DNA of 64,000 bases from Neoscytalidium dimidiatum (GCA_037367355.1 CM074703.1:3286001-3350000), one strand, 5' to 3'. Counted from the first letter of the stretch, positions 1 to 14,349 are shown. A program made the numbers and translations. Notes: a model not told the origin generated them from the letters alone.

Positions 1-175
1 CATGCACTGCCACATCGGCTGGCACACGTCCGAGGGCTTCGCCCTGCAGATTCTGGAGAGGTACACCGAGATCCAGGACAGCTTGATCGACTACGATACC
101 CTGAACTCGACGTGCTCGGCCTGGACGACGTACGCCGAGGCGAACTCGGTCGAGGAGGAGGACTCGGGTGTGTAA
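1..175 (+). CDS. Multicopper oxidase (laccase), C-terminal fragment
   Basis: This is the last 57 codons of a gene that starts outside the window; the reading frame opens with the first bases and ends at TAA 173-175. The visible peptide begins with HCHIGWHTSEGFALQ, which matches the laccase L4 copper-binding signature (HCHIxWHxxxG), so the residues ligating the type 1 copper and the type 2/3 trinuclear cluster are present at this end. The downstream residues, a LIDYDTLNSTCSAW stretch and an acidic tail ending DSGV, fit ascomycete laccases, whose C-terminal tail can plug the solvent channel. The family oxidises phenols with reduction of oxygen to water, usually as a secreted enzyme. Substrate and signal peptide cannot be judged from this fragment. 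Confidence 0.9.
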   Translation, partial: MHCHIGWHTSEGFALQILERYTEIQDSLIDYDTLNSTCSAWTTYAEANSVEEEDSGV

Positions 176-893
176 TGCTGGTCACATCAAATCAAGCATA
201 CTTGCGTAGCGGCTCCTCGGCATCTTCCTACCGTCTTTTCGATGTTTTCCTTCTGACTATCATCATTCAATGTACAATGCAACGGATTTGGTGCAGGCGT
301 TCTTTATCATATGTCAGAAATATACAATTTATGGTCACAAAGTTGAGAAAGACGAGTTGCATGAAGTTCGTGACCGACATACTAATCACTTACTGGGAGA
401 TTCGTAGTAGGCAGGTTCTTGGCTCTCGGCTTACAGGAGGAACCCTGCGCTCCTCATATCTTCAAAGAGTTCGTATAAAGCGTCATCGTCCGCTGGCTTC
501 TTCTCTGCTTCCCTGAGATTTCTTGCGGGTTTAAAACTGCAGTACTCAGAGAACGGGACTTCTCTGTAAATTTCTTGGAATGGAATGCTCCATTCACTGA
601 AAACTCTCCCACACATACGATCGTTAGCATACCGTAGGTCATTCCATCTCGTCTCCCAAGTCTTGGCTGCCTATGTGATGTGCGTATATTTTATGCAACT
701 CTCTGCAAGGATTAGGTGGGCCTCTGGAAGGTCGAAAGAATGAAGCCAAGCATAGCCTTTGGGTGTTATAGAACGGAGGGAATTAACATTCGACTAAGCT
801 CTAGGTACAAAAGAAACTACTAGAGAGGAGTGAATTCTAAGAAAGGAGAGGTTTGAATAGAAAAAGAAAATACGCTGGACAGAGAACGAGTAG
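176..893. other. Intergenic stretch, nothing recognised
   Basis: About 0.7 kb between the laccase stop and the end of the NACHT pseudogene. Only short open frames without recognisable similarity are present. The left part presumably holds the laccase 3' UTR. Confidence 0.5.
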
Positions 894-3104
894 CTAAACG
901 AGTCGTACGGAGCTAACCCATGATACGGGGGGTGCCTTTGATTGTGATTGTGGGCGGATCAGGAACTCTCGGGCTGTCTGCTGCAGAAAGTAAACCATTC
1001 GGTGATGGACATGCACGAACAGTCCGCACCATCCCCTCAAATTGTTTGCAAAATCGTCCTCGCTCTCCAGATCGAGGTCTTCTCCAGTTCGTGTCTTCGG
1101 TGTGACTGATAGTGCAATCTGCAATTCTTCGAGGGTTAGGGGGTGGAAAGCTGCCATCATAATGCTTATTGCTCGGCGTGCTTTCTCCACGTCTCTTGAC
1201 TGTTCCAAGATCTTCTCATATACCGAATTGACATCTTTAGGAAGGTTATCAACAGTCGAGTCGATTCCCTTTGGTGTCTTTTTGAAGCCATGATGCTCCA
1301 TAAAGCCGAAGATAAGGTGAACCCGGAGGTGTGTCCTGTGCTCCATGCTGCACAGGTTTTCGCAGAGATGTTGCTTTAGCTCTGGTCCTAATCCCTTCCT
1401 CATGGCTGATGATTCCACTCGATCTATCATGGCCAGGTTGATGTCTTTTGATTTAAGACGTTATTCATCCTCGTCTTCTCCGGGTATCCTGATGTTTTTG
1501 AAAGTTCTTCATAAGGCCCGCAAACTTTCCCGTTACCCAGTCATAAGGTCGGCCCAAAGAGAGGAACTTGAAACCAGTTTCATTTATTCCCGAGGTCGAA
1601 AAACTCTGAAATAGTTCTCATGAAGTCGGAAAATTCGGAGGCCTTACATTCATTCGATCCGTCAACATTAAAGACAACGGGTCCACTGCTCGTGTCCGTG
1701 ATGGCGTTCTTAAGGATGCTCCGCAGCGAAGAGAGCAACTCAGGACGCTTCTCTCCATCCTTCCGATATTGCTCCATGGCATGCTCAAGAAGAGCGAGGT
1801 TCCGAGAGAAAAGTTGATGCAGAAAAGCGCAGAGTGCCTGATTGATGTACTTCTGGTCTTGCCGATTGAGAAAGAAATAGCAAATGGTCGTGGTAGCCGG
1901 CAGTGACTCCAGCAGCTCCTTGTCGACAAGGTGTCTTGCCAGGACTGACTTACGACAGCCAGGATCCGCTGTAACCAGGAGCGGGCATGCATCTTAAGCT
2001 TGCAGCCAGTGCTTGTAGTGCGAGTGCTCCAAGAACTATTCGCATGTGTCGTCAAGTTTCTTGCGCACCTTGTCCTTGTAGGCTTGTAGTCGGAAAGCGT
2101 GAATATCTGCAGGCACTTCCTTTCTTCCTCAAACACCGACATTTGAAGCTGAATTTCAGCAATTTTCATTTGTCGAATTGCCACGTCCAGCAGCTTGTTT
2201 CCACAGCTCATGGATTATTGCGACTTTTCGTTCAGGGTTTTGATCTGGTAGAGAGTCGAAGCAGAGTTGACAAGCTGAAGACCCTCCATGAGCTTGGACT
2301 CTTGGGTCTCGATGGCTACCCTCTTACCTTTCCAATCTTTTGTGTGTAAATGTCCTGGACTATAGTCTGATCCAGGTGAAGGTAAAGACGCAAAACATAC
2401 TGGATCTGAATTTCAAGGGTTGCGCGGTAGAGGTTGACACGTACTCGAATCTCTGCACGCATGACAGAGTCGACCGGCGGCAACTTCATCCCATCGGGTA
2501 GCTTAGAGTCCGGGAAGATCAGGGATTCAAACGCCGTCAAATAGCTCAATTGAGAGGTGACTTACGTGAACGCCTCGGAGCTATCCTCCTGCTGGTGACT
2601 GGTTTGGTAAAGACCGGTAGGACGCGACATATACGCCGCCCATGCGATAGAAGCCTCCGGAGAGGCGGGTACAGCTTGTTTGATTACTTTCTGCGCCCAC
2701 AGAACCCATTCAACTGCCTGGGCAGCTGCCTTGCATCCCCCCCACCGGTCGTCTCTTTGTCTGCATCCAGTCCGATTTGAGTTATACGATCAATCTTGTC
2801 TTTTCGACTCGAAACAGAAGACAGCTGCGTGCCTCTATCATCGGTATACATGTAAGTACATATGCAGTGCACAACGAGGACGTCGCTCTAAGGTGGAAGT
2901 AACGGCCTTGGCAAGCTCCTTGTCAATTGGTTTCTCATATTCTTCCAGAAGCGTGGGGTTCGGGGCGTGGAGGACATCGTAGGCGCTCTCCCACAGGGAT
3001 AGTTCTCTGTTTATTGCAGGCTTTTGAGTGTCATTAGCACCCGATGCGGCATACTCGTCCTTCTCTCGAACCGTTGCAAAAATTGCAATTTCCTCCCGAT
3101 CCAT
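894..3104 (-). pseudogene. NACHT-domain STAND (NLR-like) gene, degraded
   Basis: The minus strand carries recognisable pieces, in order, of a fungal NACHT NTPase. Around 2940-3000 is an N-terminal NACHT-associated region (SLWESAYDV, LEEYEKPIDKEL). Next comes PEASIAWAAY near 2660. A helical part (LIFPDSKLPDGMKLP) lies at 2470-2530. The nucleotide-binding core at 1580-1990 contains ADPGCRKSVLARHL and SGPVVFNVDGSNECKAS. SLGRPYDWVTGKFAGLM follows near 1500-1545, and the post-NACHT helical region (KKTPKGIDSTVDNLP, RPLTLEEL-like, VYFLQQTAREFL) at 900-1430. Relative to the family pattern GDPGCGKS the P-loop has lost a key glycine, and the Walker B motif (normally LDALDEC) is altered. The frame is broken by a stop near 1581, a shift near 1500 and another stop before 1430. 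STAND NTPases act in fungal nonself recognition; this copy is almost certainly dead. The N-terminal limit is approximate. Confidence 0.85.
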
Positions 3105-4020
3105 TGGGCAGAATTGGCCTCCTCTTCCACATTGGTAGTCGCATCTGTTTTCCCAACGTTTCAATCTCCTTGCGACGACTGAAAAGCGATTCTCGGTCCT
3201 GGAGGCGAAGTTTGAGCAGAGTCTGCTGTGTCCAAGGACTTCCTGAACGGTTTCCGAGAGAGCCAGAACTTGCGAGAGCGCCCAGGCCTGAATCCCGAGG
3301 CCGCGTTCACCCGAAAATCCTTGGAGAGTGGCATGATGCGCTTTCCTGGTAACAAAAGGAATAAAGGAATCCGGGTGACATTGAGGTTTTTGTGATAGAG
3401 GTTTCAAAGCCGTGTGGGCATAGTAGAGTATTTGCAATTAAAAGAAAAAGCTCCTTGGGGCGACAGAAGTTGTGAAAACGCCCCTGCATGTTTGACGTGT
3501 CGTACAGTGAAGAGACCCACTTGCTGGATGGAGTTGCGGAGATACCATCGGAATTATCCGCGTCTTGCGTCGTGGAGAGTGACCGGCTCAACTCCCACAC
3601 CAAAATGCAAACGTATGGTTCAGTGTTGCTTCTTTTCTACAAATGATAGGGAATTTCGTCATTCAGCTCTGGGCATAAGAGTGGCGTTAATGAAGTGATC
3701 CATCATGGTTCATGAGCAGTCGAAGGAGTCATCCGGACGTAGGTGTAATAATAATTACTGAAATCTACGTCCGGACGACTGCTTCAGCTGCCCGTAGTTA
3801 GTTTGCTTCCTGTTGTTGACAGAAGAAGACTTCCCGTTACCTGCCGAAGCTCAGTCAGCTCTCGGTTTTGCATCTCGTTCGCAGAAAAGTCTTATGTGAA
3901 CTGTTAACCAAACGTTCTCGACAGTTTACACGACCAGTCCGTTGCAGGAAAGCATAAGCTCGCGGGTATCCGTGATCTACTTGGCTTGCCAACAGCTTCC
4001 AGAAAAGGCAAAAGGATTGA
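3105..4020. other. Intergenic stretch holding a transposon-like palindrome
   Basis: Between the NACHT pseudogene and the end of the HET gene. Apart from the inverted repeat at 3711-3796 (listed separately) I see no gene; the open frames here are short and unrecognised. Confidence 0.5.
3711..3796. repeat. Imperfect palindrome with about 32-bp arms (MITE/terminal-inverted-repeat-like)
   Basis: The left arm 3711-3742 and right arm 3765-3796 are inverted copies around a 22-base AT-rich spacer. Both arms read CTACGTCCGGA at the inner end when read outward and continue with a related GACTxCTTC sequence, with about three quarters of positions matching. A third copy of the motif lies at 42844-42875. 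This is the structure of terminal inverted repeats of a small DNA transposon or a MITE, but no transposase or target-site duplication was identified. Confidence 0.55.
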
Positions 4021-5994
4021 CTATACAAGGAACACGCGGCGAATTGGCGCCTTCTCAATGCAACGCTTGACCTCTCCACTTTGTTCAACGATAACCTGAC
4101 CGAGCCTCAGGAAGTGATCGGGTAGCTCTGGAGACGCCGGGCGCAGGATCACGCAGATATGCCTCCCGTCCGTCTCGAAGCCCAGAGTCCTGTCCGGATG
4201 CTCCCACACGAGCGGGACGCAATACACGACTTCGTCTCGCAACGCACTATCATCCTGGTCCATGATAGCTACCCCGCAAGGATCAGTCCCGTCACAGAAC
4301 CGTATCTGCCGCACCGTCTTGGGCATATCCAACGCATCCAACTCATCGTCCGACAGCGCAACGATGAGCGAGGGGACGAGCCTCGCGTCCATCTCCAGCT
4401 TCCTCCCAGCATCCCGCACCGCAATCGAGACGCACGGCTCCAGCTTCGCGTCGGTCGTCGACGCCCCGCCCTCGAAGATATCCACCGCCCCCATGGTCGA
4501 CGCCCACGACCACGAGGGTATGTCGCCCAGCTCCGCCGGCCTCTCCAGCCACTCCATCTGGCCGCGCGACCAGGCCAGGTTCCCCGCCAGCGTGCTCTCC
4601 CACAGGCCGAACAGGTACGCGCCGCGCGCCGGCGGCGCCCTGCCGAGCTCCGACGCCACGCCCGCCAGCGCGACCAGCTTGTCGCGCGCGTACGTCAGCC
4701 GCCGCCGCGAGTAGTCGCGCGCGATCGACGACCACAGCCGCCGCTGCCACATGACGCCGCCGAACGTCGAGCCGTCGTGCGCCAGCAGGCCCCCCTCCCC
4801 CGCGGACCCGGGCTCCCGGCAGCCCCAGACGAGGCTCGCGCGCGTGAAGTACGCGATGCGCCGCGCCAGCGTCGACTCCTGCGCGCACCACGCCCGCGTG
4901 CCGAGCACGCTGCGCTCCGGGTCGGCGTCGCGCGCGCGCGCGGGCGCGGCCCGGGGCGTCGAGGTACGGCAGCGTGGCGGAGAGGGCGCCGCCGCCGCCG
5001 AGCGAGCGGAAGATGCCCGCGGTCGGGTCGGGTGAGTCGGCGGCGGCGATGACGAGCTGGGCGGTCTGGTAGACGGCGGCCATGCGCGCGGCCTCGCGCG
5101 CCCAGTCGGCGGCGTCGTCCTGCACGATGCAGAGGCTGTCGATCCAGAGGTAGCGCAGGCCGACGTGGCGGGCGATGCGGATGGCGTCGCGGTAGGTCCG
5201 GGGGAGCTGGCTTTCGCGCATGCCGGCGGCGTGGGACGCGATCGTCTGCGCGGTTGTGCGCGGGGGCAGCTTGTCCGGAGGCCCCCAGCAGTAGCTCAGG
5301 GCGGCGAAGTGGCCGCGCAGGCCGTTCGCGATGACCAGGGAGATGGTGTCGGCTCCGGCGCTGAGGTCGAGGACGCGGGTCGGAAGGGCGGACGCGGCTT
5401 CTCCTTGGATGAGTTCTCCTCCGTACGTCTTGCGGCATTCGGAATGGTTGTCCAGGCAAAATGAATATAGGTTCTTGAGCAAGGACAGCGCCTCGGGAGA
5501 GCCAGAGTTGTTCAGGTAGGGACCGGATCTGAATTGGGTGGATGTCGCGGCTGGGCTTCCTACGTACGGGATCAGAGAGGGTCTCTGCAAGAGCTGCCTG
5601 GGGCTTGCCAACCTGGGTCGGCATAGAAGCGGACATCTCGATCGAAAACATCGCCGGCGAAGTTGTTCCCTTTGTGTTTGTAGCGGACGGTGAGTGCAGG
5701 GGCAAAGGGCGGCGTCAGATGTCCGAATGCCTTCGACTTGTGTTGGCCTCTGTTTGCAAATGCGACCAGCTCGATTCTCGGCGGATCAGGCAGCTTTCCG
5801 TGCTTTGCGAACTCTTCTTCAAGGCTGATGCCTTCTTCAATGAAGACGTCGCGCACGCAGGCGCACAGAGCACATGATGCGTACTTCAAGTCCGGGATGG
5901 CGTAGAATTCGTTCCCGGAATCGCGGAGCTGGTTGCAGGCCTTTTCGAGGACGGCGGTGCACTTTTGGCACAGGGCGGTCTCCTTCGGGCTCAT
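4021..5994 (-). CDS. HET-domain (heterokaryon incompatibility) protein, frameshifted copy
   Basis: Start ATG 5994-5992; intron 5612-5560 (53 nt); stop TAG at 4021-4023. The N-terminal exon has paired cysteines (LCQKC, SCALC), as in many HET proteins. The second exon contains the hallmark HET blocks: AALSYCWG, LPRTYRDAI, YLWIDSLCIVQDD, AVYQTAQLVIAA, and later TRAWCAQESTLARRIAYFT, followed by IPSWSWAS in the C-terminal half. HET proteins trigger cell death when genetically different hyphae fuse. The frame is interrupted near 4930-4960 inside a run of CG dinucleotides: the upstream frame reads arginine/alanine-rich nonsense, while the frame one base off continues the HET sequence (DADPERSVLGTRAW). 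The exon sum is 3n+1, so adding one CG unit (or removing one base) restores it. Either this is a real disabling slippage or an assembly error. Apart from this, the gene looks intact at about 640 codons. Confidence 0.85.
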
Positions 5995-6826
5995 GGACGT
6001 TTGCCTTGGGGTTGCGCGGTAGGGATAGCAGTCCGGCGGAACTAAGCAGATAAGCACGGGTGAAAGGGCGCATACAAGTCGTCAGTTAGCTGGGCAGTCG
6101 ACGGGCACTCGGGGCGCCGAAATGCCGGGCGGCGTCCGGAGAGTTCTGCTTACGAGCCCAAGGCCCCGACCCCGCAAGTCACTTGCTCAAAGGATGCGCT
6201 GAACAGGCCACATGATGAGAGACGCAATAAGCGACGACGGCGAGACGAAGATTATTGCTTTTGAGAAAATCGCTCAACACTCAAGGCGACCGGCCCTAGC
6301 GCCGCCTTCTATTGTAATGTGGTGCTGGCTTGGCCACCGCGCGTAAGGCTGCCGTCTTGCAAGTGGATCCACGACAGTTGTCGCCAAGGCCCACAAAGCA
6401 CACTGACATTGCCAGAAAAGGCAATCTGGCGCTGGCGCATTTTTCCGAATCCAGGAATAATAAGGCACGGCGTCTTCTGTCGACGCCCGTAGAGCGGCTT
6501 AGAGTTCGCAGAAAATGAGCTCCACCTCCGCTGTCGGATTGCCCTGCGTCCGCCTCGTATATCGCGCACCGTGCAGGGGCGGGAACACTAAAACAGCAAG
6601 ATAACCGAGCCGCGCAGTGCTCCGATGGAAAGCGCGAGCAGAGCGGCGAAGCTTTTTCGCTGACCTTATCTTTGCCGGGCCGGGGCGCACGACAGCCGAA
6701 GTCCAGCTTGCGCCATCCTTGCGCCCTGGCCGCCCCCGCCGATTCTTTCACATTCTCATCTCTCTTCCCTCGTCCGCTTGCGCTTCCAACCGTAGCAGCA
6801 GGCGACTTACTTCACGGCTCGGCAGG
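5995..6826. other. Divergent intergenic region between HET and MFS genes
   Basis: About 0.8 kb separating two oppositely transcribed genes, so it must hold both promoters. The part before 6827 is pyrimidine-rich (TTCTTTCACATTCTCATCTC type), as in many fungal 5' leaders. No gene seen. Confidence 0.5.
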
Positions 6827-9126
<2,300 letters not shown>

Positions 9127-10991
9127 AGGATGCATTCAGAGAGGGGGAACGAAAGAGATGGCGCGTCGCAGAAAAGCATTTTTACGGGCGTTTTTTTGAG
9201 GAAAGGGCTGCTTCGTCTTTGGCGTTGATGGTTGCTTCTTCGGGTTGGAAAAAGATTGGAAACGAGGACAGAAAAGTCCGGAAAAGGATACGAACAAAAT
9301 TGAAGAATAAGGGTAAGATTGCATTTGCGCCTGGATACTGGTATCAAAGGCTGCTTGATGAAAAGGAATAAGTGGGCACATCTCATAGAAGCATTGGTGG
9401 AAAAGAAAATATACACATGACATTGGTAGGGCTGGCGTGAACCGTGCAACTCGTGGTGACACTTCGGCGACTCGATGTGATCTGGACTCCCCGCGATCAG
9501 CAGCATCGAATCGCGATGAACCCCACCACTACAAGCGGCCTGCAGTCGTAGGGCTTTGTGAAATTAGGACCGTCACTCGCGAACTCTCATCCCGCCAGTG
9601 TCGACGGAGATTGATGGTGCCACTTTTGCCAGCGTAGCGATCTGCGGAGGTTAAAATCAAATAAGGCACCGAAAGAAGGTTGAGCTGGAGCTTATCCCTA
9701 CCGCATCCCCTCTTCTACCTCTTGGCTTATTGAAAAGCAACGCTTGTGGGCTGGCGGACTGAAAATCCGTACCGCGGTGCTGGGACGCAATCGACGCCGG
9801 GGATGTCGTTATGTCTTGGCTTCCATCTAAGCTTAAACTCAACCCGTTTTGGGACCGATCACAACATCGCCTGGCCCCAACGGACGTTTTTCTTTTTGAG
9901 AATTCGGCTAAAGGGCTAACCTTACATGTCATGCTGACCGCTCTACATGGAAAAGTCGACATGGGTGCTGCTGTTTTTGGGGGATCTGCAATCGTAACAG
10001 GAGACTTGAGATTAATTTCAATGTGGGTTTGCACCTTGTTTGAACCATACCTCGTACGTCGGTACCCAGACTTCCGGACTGTCGCAACCGAACGAAAAAG
10101 ATCCTCTTCCGATTCTCTGGGATCTAAGCATTTACGCAGACCGCGCTGTTCAATGAGATCGGTGAAATTTCTGTCCAGAAGACCGGTTCAACGACGCACG
10201 CCCTACGGTATTCGTCGCCGACACGGCGACAGTGTGCCAACTCGAGCCTCTTACTCGACCTTTTCTCCTACCCCACTGATCCAGTTTCGGTTATGCCAAG
10301 GTAGATCCAGCTGATCTACGTTACAGTGACATTGTTAGCGTCCGCATGGCTTCCGCGGTAATATCCACTAGTGATTGTTCTGGATTCCCATCACAACCTG
10401 CTGCCAGAAAACGCTTCATTGCCGAGACGTACGGTCCTGCTCAAATTCTGCGTCCTCATGCTTATGTCGAAACAATGAGTGCATTCTGCAATTGAGCAAT
10501 CGAGGCTGAGATGCTTCTTTTACAGCAGAGGGCTAAGTTAGTGAATACTATGTAACGACATGTTCCTTGGATGCCTTTAGGACCCCGCAAATTTACCGGA
10601 ATGATAGCCTTCCGGTCTATCATTGCCTACTCCTTTTTCGAAAACCCCGGCCACTCATGAAATATGCACCGACCACACCCTCCTATTCGGTTCTAAACCA
10701 TGATGTGGCTGAATCTCGTCACTCTGAGCTGGAGTACTTGGAACGGGGCTATGGCTTTAGTGAACTTCGTTGCAGATCTCCACTCGAATAAGTAACCCAC
10801 CAAATTCTCAAAGTATATTCGCCATCAGTAACGTGGATTGTCCAATGCAGCGTCCAAGGCTGCTGTGCGGCACGGTGAAGCTCTTCAAGAAGGTATAAAG
10901 CTACGACAAGAGTGCGTGGGAACCACTTTCTTGACCACCCTAACATCCTTCATTCAACCTTCTATTTGTTGCTTGCGGGACGCTGAGCACC
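9127..10991. other. Intergenic stretch of about 1.9 kb, no gene recognised
   Basis: Several open frames up to 167 codons exist (for example 9811-10314, plus) but none shows recognisable motifs, and base composition is not gene-like. The segment before 10992 presumably carries the promoter of the next gene. Confidence 0.45.
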
Positions 10992-12647
10992 ATGCAGCGC
11001 TTCATTATCGCGTCCCTTGCGGGGCTTCTGGCTACCCCTTCCACGGCGCTCTCATTGCCTCCTTTGATTCCATCAATTCCTGGAGTCACTGAGCCACTTG
11101 CGAGCAATGCACCTCCGCTTCCAGTCCTACAGCTCCCCACTCCACCCCTGGAGAGCCCGCCGTTCACACCCAGCACCATAAAGCCTAAGAAGATTGGCTA
11201 CTTCTGGACTGGTGCTGGCGACAACATCCACGCTGGTAAGCACTGTCAACGAAGCATATGGTTTGCTCATTGTTAACGTCTTTCAGACTTCCTTGCCACT
11301 TACAGTCTTGATGATGATACGTTCGGTACCCTTCTCTGGATCACCGACGTTCCAACCAGCGGCAACAGTCCTCATCATCTCGGCCCTTCCCGGGATGGAA
11401 AGACTCTTATTGGAGGTGGACTGCTCTCCCTTCTCAAGACTCAAGTAAGACACTGATTGCACGTTTTCTCTCGCCCACGCTAATAGCCGGTAGGATACGG
11501 CCTACTATTTTGACACGAGCAACCCATACCAGCCCAAGTTCTTGAAGAGCAACCGCGGCATTCTCGGCTCGATTACCGACGAGATCCGCGCTAAGCCAGA
11601 TGGCGGCTTCTTCATCACTTACATGGGCTCCGCTGTCGGTACCTCTCCAGGACGTCTGATCGAAACTGATGCAGACTTCAACATCATCCACGAGTGGCCC
11701 GAAGATGTCGGAGGGACTCTCAATATTCTTGGGGAACAGTTCAGCCCTCACGGTTTGAGTGTTGACTGGGATAAGAACATTATTCTCACTTCGGATTTTG
11801 TCGTGCCGCTCAGCATCCTCAAGCCGTCTCTGCAGATTCAACGCGCCAACACTCTGAGACTGTGGGATCTGCCGAGCCGCAAGATCATCAGCACCATCAC
11901 CATTCCCGACGTGAGCCCGCACCTCTCAGCAACAGCCTACAAGTTCAACTGACATGATCGAAAACAGGGCGGTGGTATCCAGGACGTCAAGTTCATTCCC
12001 GGCAACCCCGAAAGCGCCGCTCTCGCGACCGCCGTGCACCTCGGCCAGGTGTGGGTCATCTACCCCTTCCGCAAGGACGCCAACGGCAACCAGGGCGTCG
12101 CCGAGCTCCTCTACGACCTCGGCCCCAAAGCCCGCGACACCATCGCCATCTAGTACGCAACCACCCCGCACCCATCCCCCAACACACACACAAACACAAA
12201 CACACACACACACACACACACACACATCACGCTAACCCCGCGGCTCCTCCCAACAGCTCCGACCTCACCTCCGACGGCAAGCTCGCCTACTTCACGCTCA
12301 CGACCGCCAACCACGTCGCGGCGCTCGACATCAGCGACCTGGGCGACGTCAAGCGCCTCGACGACCCGGACGAGGACCAGCCGCTGATCGGGCCCCACTA
12401 CGTCAAGGTCGCGCCGGACCAGAAGCACCTGCTCGTGACCGACTACTTCGTCCAGACGGGCGACATCGGCCTGATCAACACGCCCGCCGACTTCAAGGCC
12501 CAGTACATCGACATCCTGGACGACGGCTCGCTGCACTTCAACCGCTCCATCGACTTCAGCCGGGAGTTTGAGAATCGCGGCGGCGCGAAGCCGCATTCCG
12601 CCGTCGTGTTCGACCTCACGGATCCGGAGAACCCGCTGTACTACTAG
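10992..12647 (+). CDS. Secreted selenium-binding-protein / methanethiol-oxidase-like beta-propeller
   Basis: Five exons: 10992-11235, 11287-11444, 11494-11910, 11968-12152, 12257-12647; 464 residues. The start ATG opens a signal peptide (MQRFIIASLAGLLATPSTA) followed by a proline-rich linker. The body matches the SBP56 family, to which human SELENBP1 (methanethiol oxidase) belongs: GYFWTGAGDNIHADFLATY, SPHHLGPSRDGKTLIGGG, EIRAKPDGGFFITYMGS, FSPHGLSVDWDKNIILTSDF, HYVKVAPDQKHLLVTDYF. Repeated histidine/aspartate-containing loops are typical of the metal-binding propeller. By family knowledge it may oxidise methanethiol or another small sulfur compound; that is inference, and extracellular location is unusual for SELENBP1 itself. 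The fourth intron carries a CA repeat. Confidence 0.82.
12181..12228 (+). repeat. (CA)n microsatellite in an intron
   Basis: Imperfect then pure CA repeat within the intron 12153-12256 of the SELENBP-like gene. Confidence 0.9.
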
Positions 12648-14349
12648 GCTGGGGTGCGGTGGGGTGAGTAATGTTAGGGGGTTGTGTGGAGGAGCTGGTG
12701 GGGTGGCACGTTTGGTGGCTCTTCTTGGAGCTCGGTGTCGAGAGCGTAATCAGTGGGGAGAAGTGTTCGTCCAGAGCTCAGATAATATTGACGTCCTACG
12801 TAATACATGAATTTGGATTTGATATATAATTGCATAATTGAACGCATGTCACTGTGCGGAGCTTGTTTCAGGACTCTCAGCACCGCCAAGTAGTTAGCCC
12901 AGTTGGGAAATCCAGAAGTGGTTTAGCGTAGCCTGTTCCTCATAAAACGTAGCTCATCGTGTAGGCCCTTAGAAGGAGCAATCCATTGAGTTCAAACAGA
13001 GCTGTCCCGGGGAAGTCCTTCGAAGAGCAGAGAGCCAAGCCGCAACCGATTTCAGAGTATTTCGATTGAAGCAATCTCTGTTCGCGTAGCCTGAGTGCGG
13101 TTCATCTTCCGCCTTTTCAGCACGAGTGTAAAAAGTATGGTTTGGGCTATGGCTGAGGCATTGGAGCAAAGCATGAGTTACAGACCGTTAGCTTGAAAAT
13201 TGATCCATAGTTGACTAACAGACTTTTCCCGCATATCTTGTCTTTCTACATATATACGTGTTTGTGTGAATGTACCGGCAACCAATCACTCAACCCCATC
13301 CTCGTTGGAGCTTGACCGAGTAGTCATCGACCGGTGCCACGTAACCATATCAGTATTAGGCCATTCTTCAGTCATTGTGCTACACATACTATGGTAGTTT
13401 TCTCCACAGTTAATAATTGACGGTTTTCTTGATCTCGCACGGTCCGGCTCCCCCGCTATTATCAGCCTTCAAGCCCAACTGGGACAGCCGCCACTCCACA
13501 CCGCCATTGTCGTTGGCTCTTCAAACGGCAAGGTAGCCGTCATTAAGAGCGCCCAGGCCTGTCCCAGGGTATCCGACCGCCCAAACGGGCTCGCTGTGCC
13601 AGCTGTGTGTGATGCGATGGAAAATATGGGGATGGATGCTTTGGGTTCGGTACAGAGCAGAGAGATAGGGTAGGACGACGACTGCACACCCATTTTATCC
13701 ATCACGGCCAAGATCAGGCACATCAGGCGCATCGGACATCCCGTTCATAGATCCAAACGGTTGACGAATATGTGCAGCGACGAGACATTTTCGTCGATAC
13801 GTCAAAAGGTCCGAAATGCTCGGACCTGGAACGAAGTTCTCGGGCTTGGAATGGAACACCGTATCAATCGCTTATGCAGGAGCTTTGACTAAATTGCGGC
13901 TCTTACGAGGTGCGGAGAAGATTCCTCTTTCGAACTTAAGTTGGGATAGTGCATGATGCCGCCAAGATATAGCTCGACGTCAACCCAGTCCCAGGCGAGT
14001 CGGGTCGCACTTTTTCTTCCGTCTTTCATCACTTGTTTATCTGCACGACTCATACAAACAATTTCCGATAGGCGGGCCTCGATGTGCCACCGTTACGGTA
14101 GGTTGCGGAGCCGTTTCCTACTCTCTTCCACTTGATAAGGAGAAAGCGCATTCCATATATTACAAGCCGAGAGTCCTCTAAACTAACTGATGAGCTGTGT
14201 GGTATCTTCAAGGATAGGACGCATGAAGTACGCCTATACTTGAGGAATTGTTTCGTGGGCAACCTCAGGCAGAAAAAGCTGTATGGATGCTTTATGAAGC
14301 ATGCCGTTCATTACATAATTTACATTCATATGCGCCGTACAAGACATCA
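12648..14349. other. Convergent intergenic region, no gene recognised
   Basis: About 1.7 kb between two converging genes. Only short unrecognised open frames. Presumably the 3' UTRs of both neighbours plus spacer. Confidence 0.45.

Noticed and set aside
4935..4960. Treating the HET frame change as an intron
   Set aside because: No GT...AG pair with suitable spacing joins the two frames without losing conserved HET residues; a repeat-length change explains it more simply.
4159..5052. 297-codon arginine/proline-rich plus-strand frame
   Set aside because: Antisense shadow of the HET gene; composition is that of GC-rich third positions, not of a real protein.
9730..9790. tRNA-Phe-like anticodon stem (GGACTGAAAATCC)
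   Set aside because: The expected TPsiC arm and acceptor pairing are not present around it.
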